In this document: positions 21,098 to 30,183 of the stretch, piece after piece
Numbering within the stretch: position 1 is the first letter of the stretch
How the letters are laid out: every line of letters starts with the position of its first letter
NCBI GenBank assembly: GCA_018817025.1
Contig: JAHIUU010000008.1
Location: 39,910 to 103,909 of the forward strand
Source of the DNA: Candidatus Babelota bacterium
GTDB lineage: Bacteria; Babelota; Babeliae; Babelales; JAHIUU01
Direction: 5' to 3'
Length of the DNA stretch: 64,000 bases
Notes under the pieces: model-generated
Databases searched by the model: none
What the model saw: only the letters and a program-made list of their open reading frames with translations
What the model was told of the DNA's origin: nothing
Made by a program: the position numbers and the translations under genes

Positions 21098-21410
21098 AGC
21101 CCTTTTCTCATTTAAGCAGAACGAGGTCCAGCGCGCTTTCAAGCGCGCTGCTTTTCGTGCAAAGATTCTTGGCCTAACCATCCTGCAAGCCCCTCTCGAA
21201 GAAGCAATACCCCATGGAAAACTTTTAATTGTTATACCAAGAAAAAGCGGTTCTGCGGTCAAGCGAAACCGTTTTAGAAGACGAGCAAAAGCGATCTTCT
21301 ACGAAGAAAAACTTTACCAAAAACCAATTATCTCTATTTTACTTGTTTACAAAGAAGCAATAGACTTTTCATTTGACCAGATTAAGAAGCTCATGGTAGA
21401 AAAATTATGA
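21039..21410 (+). CDS. rnpA: Ribonuclease P protein component (true start uncertain)
   Basis: [38 protein letters not shown] (RNR motif); directly follows rpmH. ATG at 21039 lies inside rpmH; TTG 21087 / CTG 21090 are alternative starts. Confidence 0.85.
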   Translation: MGEKSSIIDEKRGVNGLLYKALFSFKQNEVQRAFKRAAFRAKILGLTILQAPLEEAIPHGKLLIVIPRKSGSAVKRNRFRRRAKAIFYEEKLYQKPIISILLVYKEAIDFSFDQIKKLMVEKL

Positions 21411-21640
21411 GCCTACGCAACATTCTCGTTAAGCTCATCATTGCGTTTATGGATAGTATCCGGCCATTTCTTGGGCCACGAGGAGTGTGCATCTATCACC
21501 CATATACCTGCAGAAAATACGTCCGGGCCAACTTACAAGAAAAACCAATATACCTGGCTCTGCCATTAATCTTCCTGCGACTGATTTCTTGCAACCCTCT
21601 TACTGCAATTTATTGGAAAGTTCGCCATAAAAAACTATAA
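21407..21640 (+). CDS. yidD: Membrane protein insertion efficiency factor YidD
   Basis: 77 aa: FMDSIRPFLGPRGVCIYHPYTCRKYV...LIFLRLISCNPL, YidD/DUF37-like; ATGA overlap with the rnpA stop; expected gene order. Confidence 0.8.
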   Translation: MSLRNILVKLIIAFMDSIRPFLGPRGVCIYHPYTCRKYVRANLQEKPIYLALPLIFLRLISCNPLTAIYWKVRHKKL

Positions 21641-22417
21641 GACTACGCAGACATTACAACCGCTAGGAACATTGTCGTCAACAGGAGAACTCTTTGGAAG
21701 CTCCAAAAGCTCTACGGTAACTGTTTTGTAACACTCAGGGCACGTAATTTTCCCGTCGCAAATATCTTTCTCGATACAGGCGAAGCAAATTTTATGCCCA
21801 CATGACAAGCTAATAAGCTCCATCTCTTTTCCATACACAGTCTTGTGCTCTGGTTTTGTCAGTAGGCAGGCATGGCAATCACGTGAAAAGCAACTTTCCC
21901 CTTTTACATGAGTCGAAAACATAACTTCTTGTTCAATAAAATCTTTTCTTATCAAAAGCAAAATATTTTTTAAAAAAAAGTTTACGAGCCCTCTTATAAC
22001 CAGATTATCTTTTGATTTTGTTTTTGTTTTGTTCTCGAGAAGCAAATAAAGTTGTTTCGCAATATCCGCCATCTCTTTTTTATCATGAAAACTCTTCATT
22101 TTATCAAAAAACAACTGTGTACTTTCCGTATTTCTATCAGACAAGTTCAGAGATTTTCTAACAAAACCAGGTGCGAGCGTAGACCAAACTCCTGCTGAAT
22201 CTTCTATTTCTGCTACACTTCTCGCGATTACCAATCCCATAGCACGATAGCACCTGTCAATGTCGTCTAACGTTCCAACGAGAAAAAGCTCTATCTGTTT
22301 ATCCAACGAATCCAGCACAACCGCGTCACTTCTTCCCCGATCGTTCATAGCATCGACACTCGTTATAAAACACAAGCACGCAAAAAATCCAATCATACCA
22401 TTTAGTTTTTGCTTCAC
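21635..22417 (-). CDS. Exported RING-finger (C3HC4) protein with C-terminal CaaX box (-CVVL)
   Basis: Signal peptide MKQKLNGMIGFFACLCFITSVDA|M. RING CHAC-x21-CGHKICFAC-x11-CPEC (aa 181-229; nt 21731..21877). The last codons TGC GTA GTC TTA TAG give CVVL*. Confidence 0.85.
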   Translation of the reverse strand: MKQKLNGMIGFFACLCFITSVDAMNDRGRSDAVVLDSLDKQIELFLVGTLDDIDRCYRAMGLVIARSVAEIEDSAGVWSTLAPGFVRKSLNLSDRNTESTQLFFDKMKSFHDKKEMADIAKQLYLLLENKTKTKSKDNLVIRGLVNFFLKNILLLIRKDFIEQEVMFSTHVKGESCFSRDCHACLLTKPEHKTVYGKEMELISLSCGHKICFACIEKDICDGKITCPECYKTVTVELLELPKSSPVDDNVPSGCNVCVVL

Positions 22418-25185
22418 GAAATCCTCCCGACACGAACCCGTGCCAACCGTTTGGAATTAAAATGTTTTTTACAAATTTTACGCAGTTCGTCGGCCGTGAT
22501 CGACTGAACCCGAGCAAGGGCTTTATCATAATAGTCGAACCCTAAGCCAAACTCTTCAAGTGTACCAAGAGTCCCTGCTACCGCACCATTACTTGAAACC
22601 AAATCGATTAATCCCTTCAGCGTCCACTGACGAGCATCGTCAAGCTCGTCGAGTGTCACCCCGTCACGACCAATTCGATCAACAAGTTTTTTGAGCGCTC
22701 CTTCTGTTTTATCAACGTTATCTGGATTTAAAAGCGCGTACAGGTAATCAAAACCATGGACGCCGGTCGCACTTTCACCCCAGCCGCCACTCGCAACATA
22801 AAACAGCCCGGTTTGCTCTCGCAACTTAAATAGATGTGAACCCAAAGAATGGAAGCAAATAAAGTTCACAAGCTTAAGGGGTATTCTGTCTGGATGGTAG
22901 ATGTTAATCGGCGACGACTGGCCAAGCAGTAAAACCACCTGGTCGCGAAGCATCGGATAATCTCTTCGACCACCAGGCTCAAACGCCCCCTTGCCAGGGT
23001 CTTTCTTCTCAACCGGCTTACCATGATGCTGCCACCGCCCAAAAACCTCTTTAATCGTTGCCTCCACCTGATCCAGATTGAAGTCACCTGAAACAACAAT
23101 CGTCATGTTTGCCGGAGATACATAGGTACTATGCAATCGTTGCAAATCCGCAACAGTCAGACCTTCTATAAGCTCAATCGCATCATCAAAGTCCCACCCA
23201 TACGGATGAGATTTGTAAACCATCGACTTCAAGAGACGAATGGCAACTGACTGAGGAGAATCCTTGCTTCGCTTATACGAATCAACGAAAATTTCTTTTA
23301 CTTTTTCTAACAACCCCTGCTCAAACTCCGGCATTGTTAAAACATGAAACAAACATTTGAGTACAGGCAGATACCCAACATTTGTCGTCATCAATCGAGC
23401 TCCACTCGAATCGAATGAATATCCAGCGCCGTGCAATTCAAAACAGTCAACGTTTTCCGTTTTGCTAAACCCAACGCTCTTCTCCATAAGCATGTTCATC
23501 ATCACGTCCATCACGATGCCCTCTTTTGCCATCGAGAAATAACTTGCCTGGTTAAATCGACAGGCAGTATAAATAAGCGGAAGCGACCCAGACGTACGAA
23601 GAATCACTTTTAATCCATTTTCTAATACTACAACGCGGTCAGGTTGCGGAAACGAAAACTTGAGCGGCTTTGGCTCCGGCATAAAGGTCGCAAATAGAGG
23701 CTCTTCTACCGGCTCAGTTCGTACAAAATTTTGCAAAATAGCTGCATCCTCTTTTTCTGACCGGTTTTTATTTTCAAGCCATTGCTCTCTCTTCTCCGCG
23801 GGCAACGGCAACACCTTTAATTCATTAATAAGAAATGGGTCCAGATAAGTTTGTATAAACGTTTTCACCATCGCTTCATCGATCTGATAGAACTGCTCAA
23901 CCCGCTTAAATAACTCAAATTCGTCACCCGTTGAAAAAAATGACTGAATCCACTCATAGGTCAGCGCTCTCGAGGTTTCTAACATCGAGAAAAACTCTCG
24001 CTCCTTACGCCGAATAACTTTTGCCAACGCAAACGAATCGACACCCCGCTTGATCAACTCAACTAACTCAGCTGTCACCGTTACCTTACACTTAAACGAG
24101 CAACCCTCCTTAGGCTCAACAAGAACAAATAGAATTCCAGATTCTTTTAACTGGATCGACCCAACTTGTACAGACGTTGCAATCTTTTCTTCATCAACTA
24201 AACGTCGATATAGGACGCTTCCCTCGCCCTGGCCCAAAATCCCCTCGACCACCGAAGCCAAAACCTGGTTTCCGCTCTTTAAACCAGGTATCTTCCAATA
24301 AAATCCCTGCAACTCTTTCTTAATGTCTTTGTAAACACGATTCACCTGACTTGCAAGATCAACCGACTCAGATGGAACCGGCTTTATTGTTTCTCTCTCG
24401 CCGTCTGGCACAAAGTCAAAATGCGTGCGCGCAACCTCAATTGCCTCGTTAATATCAACATCACCAACAATAAACAACGTTGCCTTGTGGGGATGATAGT
24501 ACTTTTCATAGAAGTCGCGCAGTTTTCCTGCAGAAAGCGCAAGTAAATCTTCTTTGTAGCCAATCGTTGGATGGTGATATGGATGATTCGATGGATACAC
24601 AAGCTCACACGCTTTGTTTATCATCCATCGCCAATAATTATCCTCGAGCATCCGTAATTCTTGAATAACCGTTTTCATCTCGGACGCGAGATGTTCCTCC
24701 TCAAACCGAGCATTACTCATACAATCAGCAAGCAATTCAACAAACGGCTTCCAGTTGTTTTTATTTACCTCAAAGTAGTAGCTTGTGACGTCCTTTGAGG
24801 TAAACGCATTAAAATCTGCACCATACTTTCGAGCAATCGCATCGATATCACCTTCAGAAAGCTTTTGTGTCCCTTTGAAAATCATATGCTCTATTAAATG
24901 AGCAAGCCCTCGCTCACCAGACTCCTCAACCCCAGAACCAACATCATACGCGATCTGAACAAGCACCTTTGGTACCTGCGTTGTTCGATGCACCAACACC
25001 GTCATACCGTTGTCCAAAACAACTTTTTTAATACTATTTTTTGGTGTCTTAAACGTAACCCGAGGTCGTTCCACTGCTGCCTTTCGCTCAAAAACCGCTA
25101 AAATGCTAATGCTTAAAATGACGATGCTTACCAAAACCCCAATGCCAAGCAACGAATACCATTTCATGAATCGAAATTTTTTCAT
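22414..25185 (-). CDS. M16 family (pitrilysin-like) zinc peptidase, duplicated M16 domains, N-terminal membrane anchor
   Basis: Start trimmed to MKKFRFMKWYSLLGIGVLVSIVILS; HxxEH motif in GLAHLIEHMIFKGT; second inactive-like M16 half (SYKRSKDSPQSVAIRLLKSMVYKSHPYGW). Confidence 0.92.
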   Translation of the reverse strand: MKKFRFMKWYSLLGIGVLVSIVILSISILAVFERKAAVERPRVTFKTPKNSIKKVVLDNGMTVLVHRTTQVPKVLVQIAYDVGSGVEESGERGLAHLIEHMIFKGTQKLSEGDIDAIARKYGADFNAFTSKDVTSYYFEVNKNNWKPFVELLADCMSNARFEEEHLASEMKTVIQELRMLEDNYWRWMINKACELVYPSNHPYHHPTIGYKEDLLALSAGKLRDFYEKYYHPHKATLFIVGDVDINEAIEVARTHFDFVPDGERETIKPVPSESVDLASQVNRVYKDIKKELQGFYWKIPGLKSGNQVLASVVEGILGQGEGSVLYRRLVDEEKIATSVQVGSIQLKESGILFVLVEPKEGCSFKCKVTVTAELVELIKRGVDSFALAKVIRRKEREFFSMLETSRALTYEWIQSFFSTGDEFELFKRVEQFYQIDEAMVKTFIQTYLDPFLINELKVLPLPAEKREQWLENKNRSEKEDAAILQNFVRTEPVEEPLFATFMPEPKPLKFSFPQPDRVVVLENGLKVILRTSGSLPLIYTACRFNQASYFSMAKEGIVMDVMMNMLMEKSVGFSKTENVDCFELHGAGYSFDSSGARLMTTNVGYLPVLKCLFHVLTMPEFEQGLLEKVKEIFVDSYKRSKDSPQSVAIRLLKSMVYKSHPYGWDFDDAIELIEGLTVADLQRLHSTYVSPANMTIVVSGDFNLDQVEATIKEVFGRWQHHGKPVEKKDPGKGAFEPGGRRDYPMLRDQVVLLLGQSSPINIYHPDRIPLKLVNFICFHSLGSHLFKLREQTGLFYVASGGWGESATGVHGFDYLYALLNPDNVDKTEGALKKLVDRIGRDGVTLDELDDARQWTLKGLIDLVSSNGAVAGTLGTLEEFGLGFDYYDKALARVQSITADELRKICKKHFNSKRLARVRVGRIS

Positions 25186-25326
25186 TACACCCTCTTTATC
25201 TCTTTTAACCAAGGCAAAATTCGCCAAAACAATACCACGTTCAATCAGCCATGTCTATAGCCATGTTTATGAGTATATCAAAGTGATCTCGCGTACCAGT
25301 AGGTTTTTTGATATTATTTAGATACT

Positions 25327-26373
25327 ATGAAAATTTTAATAATCCGAGTCTCGGCAATTGGGGACGTTATCCACAATTTACCAGCGCTTTTCTACCTAAA
25401 AAACAGTATGCCTAACGCAAAAATCAGCTGGGTGGTACAAGAAAAAGCGGCAGGCATACTCGAGCATCAACCGTTCATAGAAACACGTTACGTCTTACCA
25501 GACAAGTTTTTACAAATCAAAAACTGGGGCCGGACAAAAAGAATCATTCTGGAACTACGAAAGCAACGTTGGGACGCCATCATTGATTTTCAAGGGCTAA
25601 GTAAAACAAGCTTTCTGCTCTGGTGGCTACGGGGTCCCAAATTTGGATTCGATCGAACGAACTGTCGAGAAGCATTGAGCAGCTACTTTACCGATCACCA
25701 CGTAACGCCAAACTATACAAATATAATCCAGAAAAATCTCGCCCTCGCGTCAGAAGCTCTCTCACACCTGATACAAACAAATACCTGTCCAACAATCGAC
25801 AAACTTAAACAATCACTCGATCTTTTTGTTCCTAGCGAGAAACAAAAGACCGTCGAATCCTGGCTCAACAAGAATAAGCTAACACGCTTCATCACCCTAG
25901 CCCCAAACACAACCTGGCAATCAAAACACTGGCCGCTTGAGCACTGGCAAGAGCTTGTTCAACTACTTAGCAAAGCAAATATCACAACAATACTGCTAGG
26001 TAAAGAGTATGGTGAAGCTGCATCACAGCTCGCCAACAGGATTTCCCAACAAAATTTACCTATCCACATCGCGCCCAAATGGGACCTCCCGACAACGACC
26101 TATCTGCTCAAAAAAACAACGCTGCTGGTGGCACCAGACACCGGCATTCTTCACCTTGCTGACTTCTTGGGAACTAAAGCAATCGGTCTCTTTGGCCCCA
26201 CACTCGCATCACGACACGGACCCTTTTTGACAAAAAAAAATATTACAAACACAAAGCAAATATCCTGCCCTCATCGATACAAAAAAAGTCACGGAACATT
26301 CGACTGCATGAGCAATCTCACGGCAGAAGAACTGTTTTCCTGTATTCAAAGAGACAGTTCTGCTACAATATGA
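25327..26373 (+). CDS. waaC: Lipopolysaccharide heptosyltransferase (GT9; WaaC-like)
   Basis: MKILIIRVSAIGDVIHNLPALFYLK...; APNTTWQSKHWPLEHWQELVQLL; APDTGILHLADFLGTKAIGLFGPT. Confidence 0.88.
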   Translation: MKILIIRVSAIGDVIHNLPALFYLKNSMPNAKISWVVQEKAAGILEHQPFIETRYVLPDKFLQIKNWGRTKRIILELRKQRWDAIIDFQGLSKTSFLLWWLRGPKFGFDRTNCREALSSYFTDHHVTPNYTNIIQKNLALASEALSHLIQTNTCPTIDKLKQSLDLFVPSEKQKTVESWLNKNKLTRFITLAPNTTWQSKHWPLEHWQELVQLLSKANITTILLGKEYGEAASQLANRISQQNLPIHIAPKWDLPTTTYLLKKTTLLVAPDTGILHLADFLGTKAIGLFGPTLASRHGPFLTKKNITNTKQISCPHRYKKSHGTFDCMSNLTAEELFSCIQRDSSATI

Positions 26374-26420
26374 TTTTTCTAGAATCTCGTCCGAAAAGAA
26401 CGTTATCAGGAGTACATGTC

Positions 26421-27692
26421 ATGAAAAAGCTCATTCTTCTCATCACTACAGGATTCCTGTACTGTCTGCAGTGCCACGGGGACGCAAGTCTTCCGGCCCT
26501 TACCATAACAAAAGCAGTCCAAGACGCTCTTGTCAGAAAGCCAAGTGTTCATGCATTTGCCTACGGAATAAAAAGCGCCGAACGACAACGAAAAACAACC
26601 CTATCGGCCTACCTACCCCAAATTTCACTCAACGAGACTTTTTATGATGCAAAAAACAGTTTAAACATAAAAGACTCATTTGGCATTCAGGCCAGGCAGA
26701 CGGTCATCAACCTAGCAACATACGACAGCTATAAAGCAAGCAGCGCCTCAGTCTCGTCAGCTCGTCATCAAAAAGAGTCTCACAAAGACACGATTCGACT
26801 GGCAACCGAAGCCGCGTTTCTAAACGGCTGGGTTCTCCAACAAAAAATCGAATCAATCGTACTGCTGTACAACTCATCAAAAGAACAGTTCGAGAAAGCC
26901 AAGAATCAACACAAGCTTAACCTGCTCAACAAAAACGACTGGCTCAAAGCTCAAGCTGCCTACTCCCAAAATCTCGCTATAATCGATTCGTATCGAGACG
27001 AAGTTGCCGAAGCGGAGCAAACAATCGAGTACTATACAGGAAACAAACTCCTAATAGCGCCATCAAAAATAAAATCAGCACCTCTCACAAAACTGGACTG
27101 GAGCGCCCAACAAAAAATAGCCGTCGAAAAACTTTCATACTATTACAAAAAAGCGCTTGAACATCGAAAAGAAATTAAAATCAAACAGGATACGATCGAT
27201 GCAGAAAGCCACACAAGCCAATTCTATGTAAAACAGTACCTCCCAACCGTTGGCATAAGTGCATGCGCAGCAAAAAACACCTCGCGAACCGGAAACTCAT
27301 CTTGGAGCAAGTCGGCAAGCATATCGATCAGCTGGAACATTTTTGACGGTCTATCAAACTATTTTAATAAAACCGCTGCCGATGCACGCAAAATGAAAGC
27401 TATTCTTGAAAAAAACGATCTTGTTGCGCAAGTAAAACTCGAAGTACAGTCAGCCTACACGGCGCTACAAAAAGAGATCTCGGCCATTGCTTCACAAAAT
27501 GTCTCGTTCACTCAATCAGACAACGAGTTTACCCTCAACAAGCAACAGTTTGACGCCGGGCTAATCTCAGGGGTCGACTTCCAAACCGCAAAATCGATCT
27601 ATGAAACGGCCCGATTCACCTGGCTCAGCCAGGTCGCATTAACAGCCCTGAAAAAACAGGTACTGCTGAACGCATGCGGATACGGAGACTAG
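26421..27692 (+). CDS. TolC-family outer membrane efflux protein
   Basis: Signal peptide MKKLILLITTGFLYCLQCHG; repeated OEP helical domain (RQTVINLATYDSYKAS, SWNIFDGLSNYFNKTAADA); leads an efflux operon. Confidence 0.85.
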   Translation: MKKLILLITTGFLYCLQCHGDASLPALTITKAVQDALVRKPSVHAFAYGIKSAERQRKTTLSAYLPQISLNETFYDAKNSLNIKDSFGIQARQTVINLATYDSYKASSASVSSARHQKESHKDTIRLATEAAFLNGWVLQQKIESIVLLYNSSKEQFEKAKNQHKLNLLNKNDWLKAQAAYSQNLAIIDSYRDEVAEAEQTIEYYTGNKLLIAPSKIKSAPLTKLDWSAQQKIAVEKLSYYYKKALEHRKEIKIKQDTIDAESHTSQFYVKQYLPTVGISACAAKNTSRTGNSSWSKSASISISWNIFDGLSNYFNKTAADARKMKAILEKNDLVAQVKLEVQSAYTALQKEISAIASQNVSFTQSDNEFTLNKQQFDAGLISGVDFQTAKSIYETARFTWLSQVALTALKKQVLLNACGYGD

Positions 27693-27696
27693 TTCC

Positions 27697-28905
27697 ATGA
27701 AGCTAAAAAGCCTGATTGTTCTTCTTCTCACGATCGTGGGCATCTCAGGCGCCATGTTCATGGCATACAAAAAAGTCTTTCATAAACAAAAGAAGCTCCC
27801 GTATACCATACAAAAGCCGGAACGGCGAACGATCAAAAAAATAATTGATACAACAGGAAGACTTGGCGTGGCCGAAAAAGTCAAAATTGGAAGTTTAGTA
27901 ACCGGTATTATCAAAGGTCTGTACGTCGAAGAAAATGACTACGTCAAGAAAGGTCAACTTCTTGCAGAAATCGACACAGGCAAAGACGATACCGAAGTTC
28001 GAAGCAACCAGGGGCTTCTTGATCGAGCTGTTGCTCAATACATGTATCAAAAAGCATATTTTGCACGTCAAAAAAAACTTTATCAAGCCAACCAACTCGC
28101 ACAAGACGAGTTTGAGCAAATTGAACGAGACTACCTGACGAGCAAAGCAAATCTAAAAATCGCACGCGCTCAACTTGATAAAGCAAAACAGGAATACGAA
28201 AATACAAAAATCTTTGCCAAACAAGATGGGATCGTTATAAAAGTTGGAGTCTCACGTGGCGAACGAGTAACGACCGATCTAGACGCGACCGTCTTATTTG
28301 AGATCGCAAAAGATGTCACCAAGATGGAAGCAAAGCTTGAAATAGATGAAAGTAATATTGGGCACGTCAAAGTCGGCCAGCCGATAAAGTTCACAATTGA
28401 TTCATTCCCTCATAAAAAATTTAAAACCGAAGTTAAACAGGTCAGCTACTCACCAAAGCGAAAAAACGGGCTTTTTTTCTATAAGGCAACCGCAACCGTC
28501 GACAATTCTGAAAAGCTTTTGCGACCAGGTCTATCAATCGACGCAAACATTTATGTCGCAAAGGCCCAAAAGGCTCTCGCTCTCACATCTCACGCTTTCA
28601 TGATCAGCTCAAGGGTACTCCGGGAGATCGCTAAAGATTTTGGATACTCTTTTAACCCTATTGATAAACAATCATTCAAGAAAATAAAAAAAGAAACAAG
28701 CCAACCGGTACAAACAGTATGGATAGTCCAAAGAAACGGCTCAGTAAATGCTTTTGTAGAAAAAATTGTTACCACCAATATCACTGATGACATCTATTTT
28801 GAAGTCACCTCAGGACTTTCTCAAGAGGACGAGGTCATTATTGATATTGAAGAATCTGGCTATCTCGAAGAAATTTATAAAAAAATATTTGGCAACAAAT
28901 TTTAA
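27697..28905 (+). CDS. MacA-like periplasmic adaptor (HlyD family), copy 1
   Basis: TGRLGVAEKVKIGSLVTGIIKGLYVEENDYVKKGQLLAEID lipoyl/hairpin domain; same fold as the 30184 gene. Confidence 0.88.
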   Translation: MKLKSLIVLLLTIVGISGAMFMAYKKVFHKQKKLPYTIQKPERRTIKKIIDTTGRLGVAEKVKIGSLVTGIIKGLYVEENDYVKKGQLLAEIDTGKDDTEVRSNQGLLDRAVAQYMYQKAYFARQKKLYQANQLAQDEFEQIERDYLTSKANLKIARAQLDKAKQEYENTKIFAKQDGIVIKVGVSRGERVTTDLDATVLFEIAKDVTKMEAKLEIDESNIGHVKVGQPIKFTIDSFPHKKFKTEVKQVSYSPKRKNGLFFYKATATVDNSEKLLRPGLSIDANIYVAKAQKALALTSHAFMISSRVLREIAKDFGYSFNPIDKQSFKKIKKETSQPVQTVWIVQRNGSVNAFVEKIVTTNITDDIYFEVTSGLSQEDEVIIDIEESGYLEEIYKKIFGNKF

Positions 28906-28912
28906 GAGTTTC

Positions 28913-30139
28913 ATGAATACACCGCTCTTACTAAGCATATCCCTACGATCGCTCAAACAACACAAAGGACGATCTTTTCTTACCATGCTCGGTATCATCA
29001 TCGGGATCAGCGCAATAATCGCGACACTCGCTATCGGAAAAGGGGCCGAAGAAAAAACTCGAAAACAGTTTCTGGCAATGGGGACAAACTACATCGAACT
29101 CTTTGCTGGCAACTGGTTTCAAGAGGGCAAGGTTGCAAAAAAACGAAGGGGAAGTCCCTCACTTCGAGACCGGGATATCACCGTGCTCAAACGACTTGTT
29201 CCAAATCTAAAACATATTTCCCCAATGATTGGAAGGCAAGAGGTGATTGGCTATCGAGAGAGCAGCCTACTTGTCTCGATCAAGGGAGGAAATGAGCAAT
29301 TTCTTAAAATACTTGGTAGAACAATCAAGAGGGGCATGTTTTTCAATAAAAGCCATGTCACTCAAGGCACACGCGTCGCCGTTATTGGCTCAAAATCCGC
29401 ATATGAATTGTTTAAAACGCTCGACCCTATAGGAAAAACTATTCGCATTAAAAATGTACCGTTCACAGTAATTGGCGTCACGAAAAAAATGGAGAACTAT
29501 CGTGGCGTACACGACCCAAACTTCGATGTGATCATCCCTCTCCGAACAATGCGACGAGACATTGTCAAAACAAGTAGACAGTGGCTCAACATCGTCGTCA
29601 TGAGCGCTCCAACCAAAAACGACATCCCATTTCTCGTCCATCAGGTCAGGAAAGTCATGCGGTTTCATCGAAAAATCAAAGAAGGGGAACCGGACAACTT
29701 TACCATTATTGACCAGGCCTCAATCATGAAGGCTGCTCAGGGAGCCGCCGCAACAATTCGATTACTTCTGCTCATTATTGCCTCGATTTCGCTTCTTGTT
29801 GGCGGAATCGGCATCATGAATATCATGCTCGTCTCGGTTACAGAGCGAACACGTGAAATAGGCATACGCATGGCTCTCGGTGCTAACAGCAGGGTAATTC
29901 TCAAACAGTTTCTCGTTGAAGCACTGACACTATGCTTCGTCGGAGGAGTCATCGGCATTACAATAGGGATTGCCATTCCCTATGCAATCGCCCACCTCAC
30001 CAAATGGACTCCTATTACCACCCTAAGCTCAATTCTCGTTGCTTTTCTGACCACCTCTATTGTTGGCATATTTTTCGGCTTCTATCCTGCATATAAAGCT
30101 TCAACGCTCAACCCCGTCGACGCTCTAGCAGAGCAATAG
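28913..30139 (+). CDS. MacB-like ABC transporter permease, copy 1
   Basis: Start trimmed to MNTPLLLSISLRSLKQHKGRSFLTMLGIIIGISAIIATLAIGKG; GGIGIMNIMLVSVTERTREIGIRMALGA; ends YPAYKASTLNPVDALAEQ. Confidence 0.93.
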   Translation: MNTPLLLSISLRSLKQHKGRSFLTMLGIIIGISAIIATLAIGKGAEEKTRKQFLAMGTNYIELFAGNWFQEGKVAKKRRGSPSLRDRDITVLKRLVPNLKHISPMIGRQEVIGYRESSLLVSIKGGNEQFLKILGRTIKRGMFFNKSHVTQGTRVAVIGSKSAYELFKTLDPIGKTIRIKNVPFTVIGVTKKMENYRGVHDPNFDVIIPLRTMRRDIVKTSRQWLNIVVMSAPTKNDIPFLVHQVRKVMRFHRKIKEGEPDNFTIIDQASIMKAAQGAAATIRLLLLIIASISLLVGGIGIMNIMLVSVTERTREIGIRMALGANSRVILKQFLVEALTLCFVGGVIGITIGIAIPYAIAHLTKWTPITTLSSILVAFLTTSIVGIFFGFYPAYKASTLNPVDALAEQ

Positions 30140-30183
30140 GATTACTGTTATAATAAGAAAAAACTTAATTATAGGAATAATCT

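Noticed and set aside
28766-28912. N-terminal extension of permease 1 overlapping MacA1
   Set aside because: The MacB-like N-terminus starts at ATG 28913 just after the MacA1 stop; the extension is an alternative frame of MacA1.
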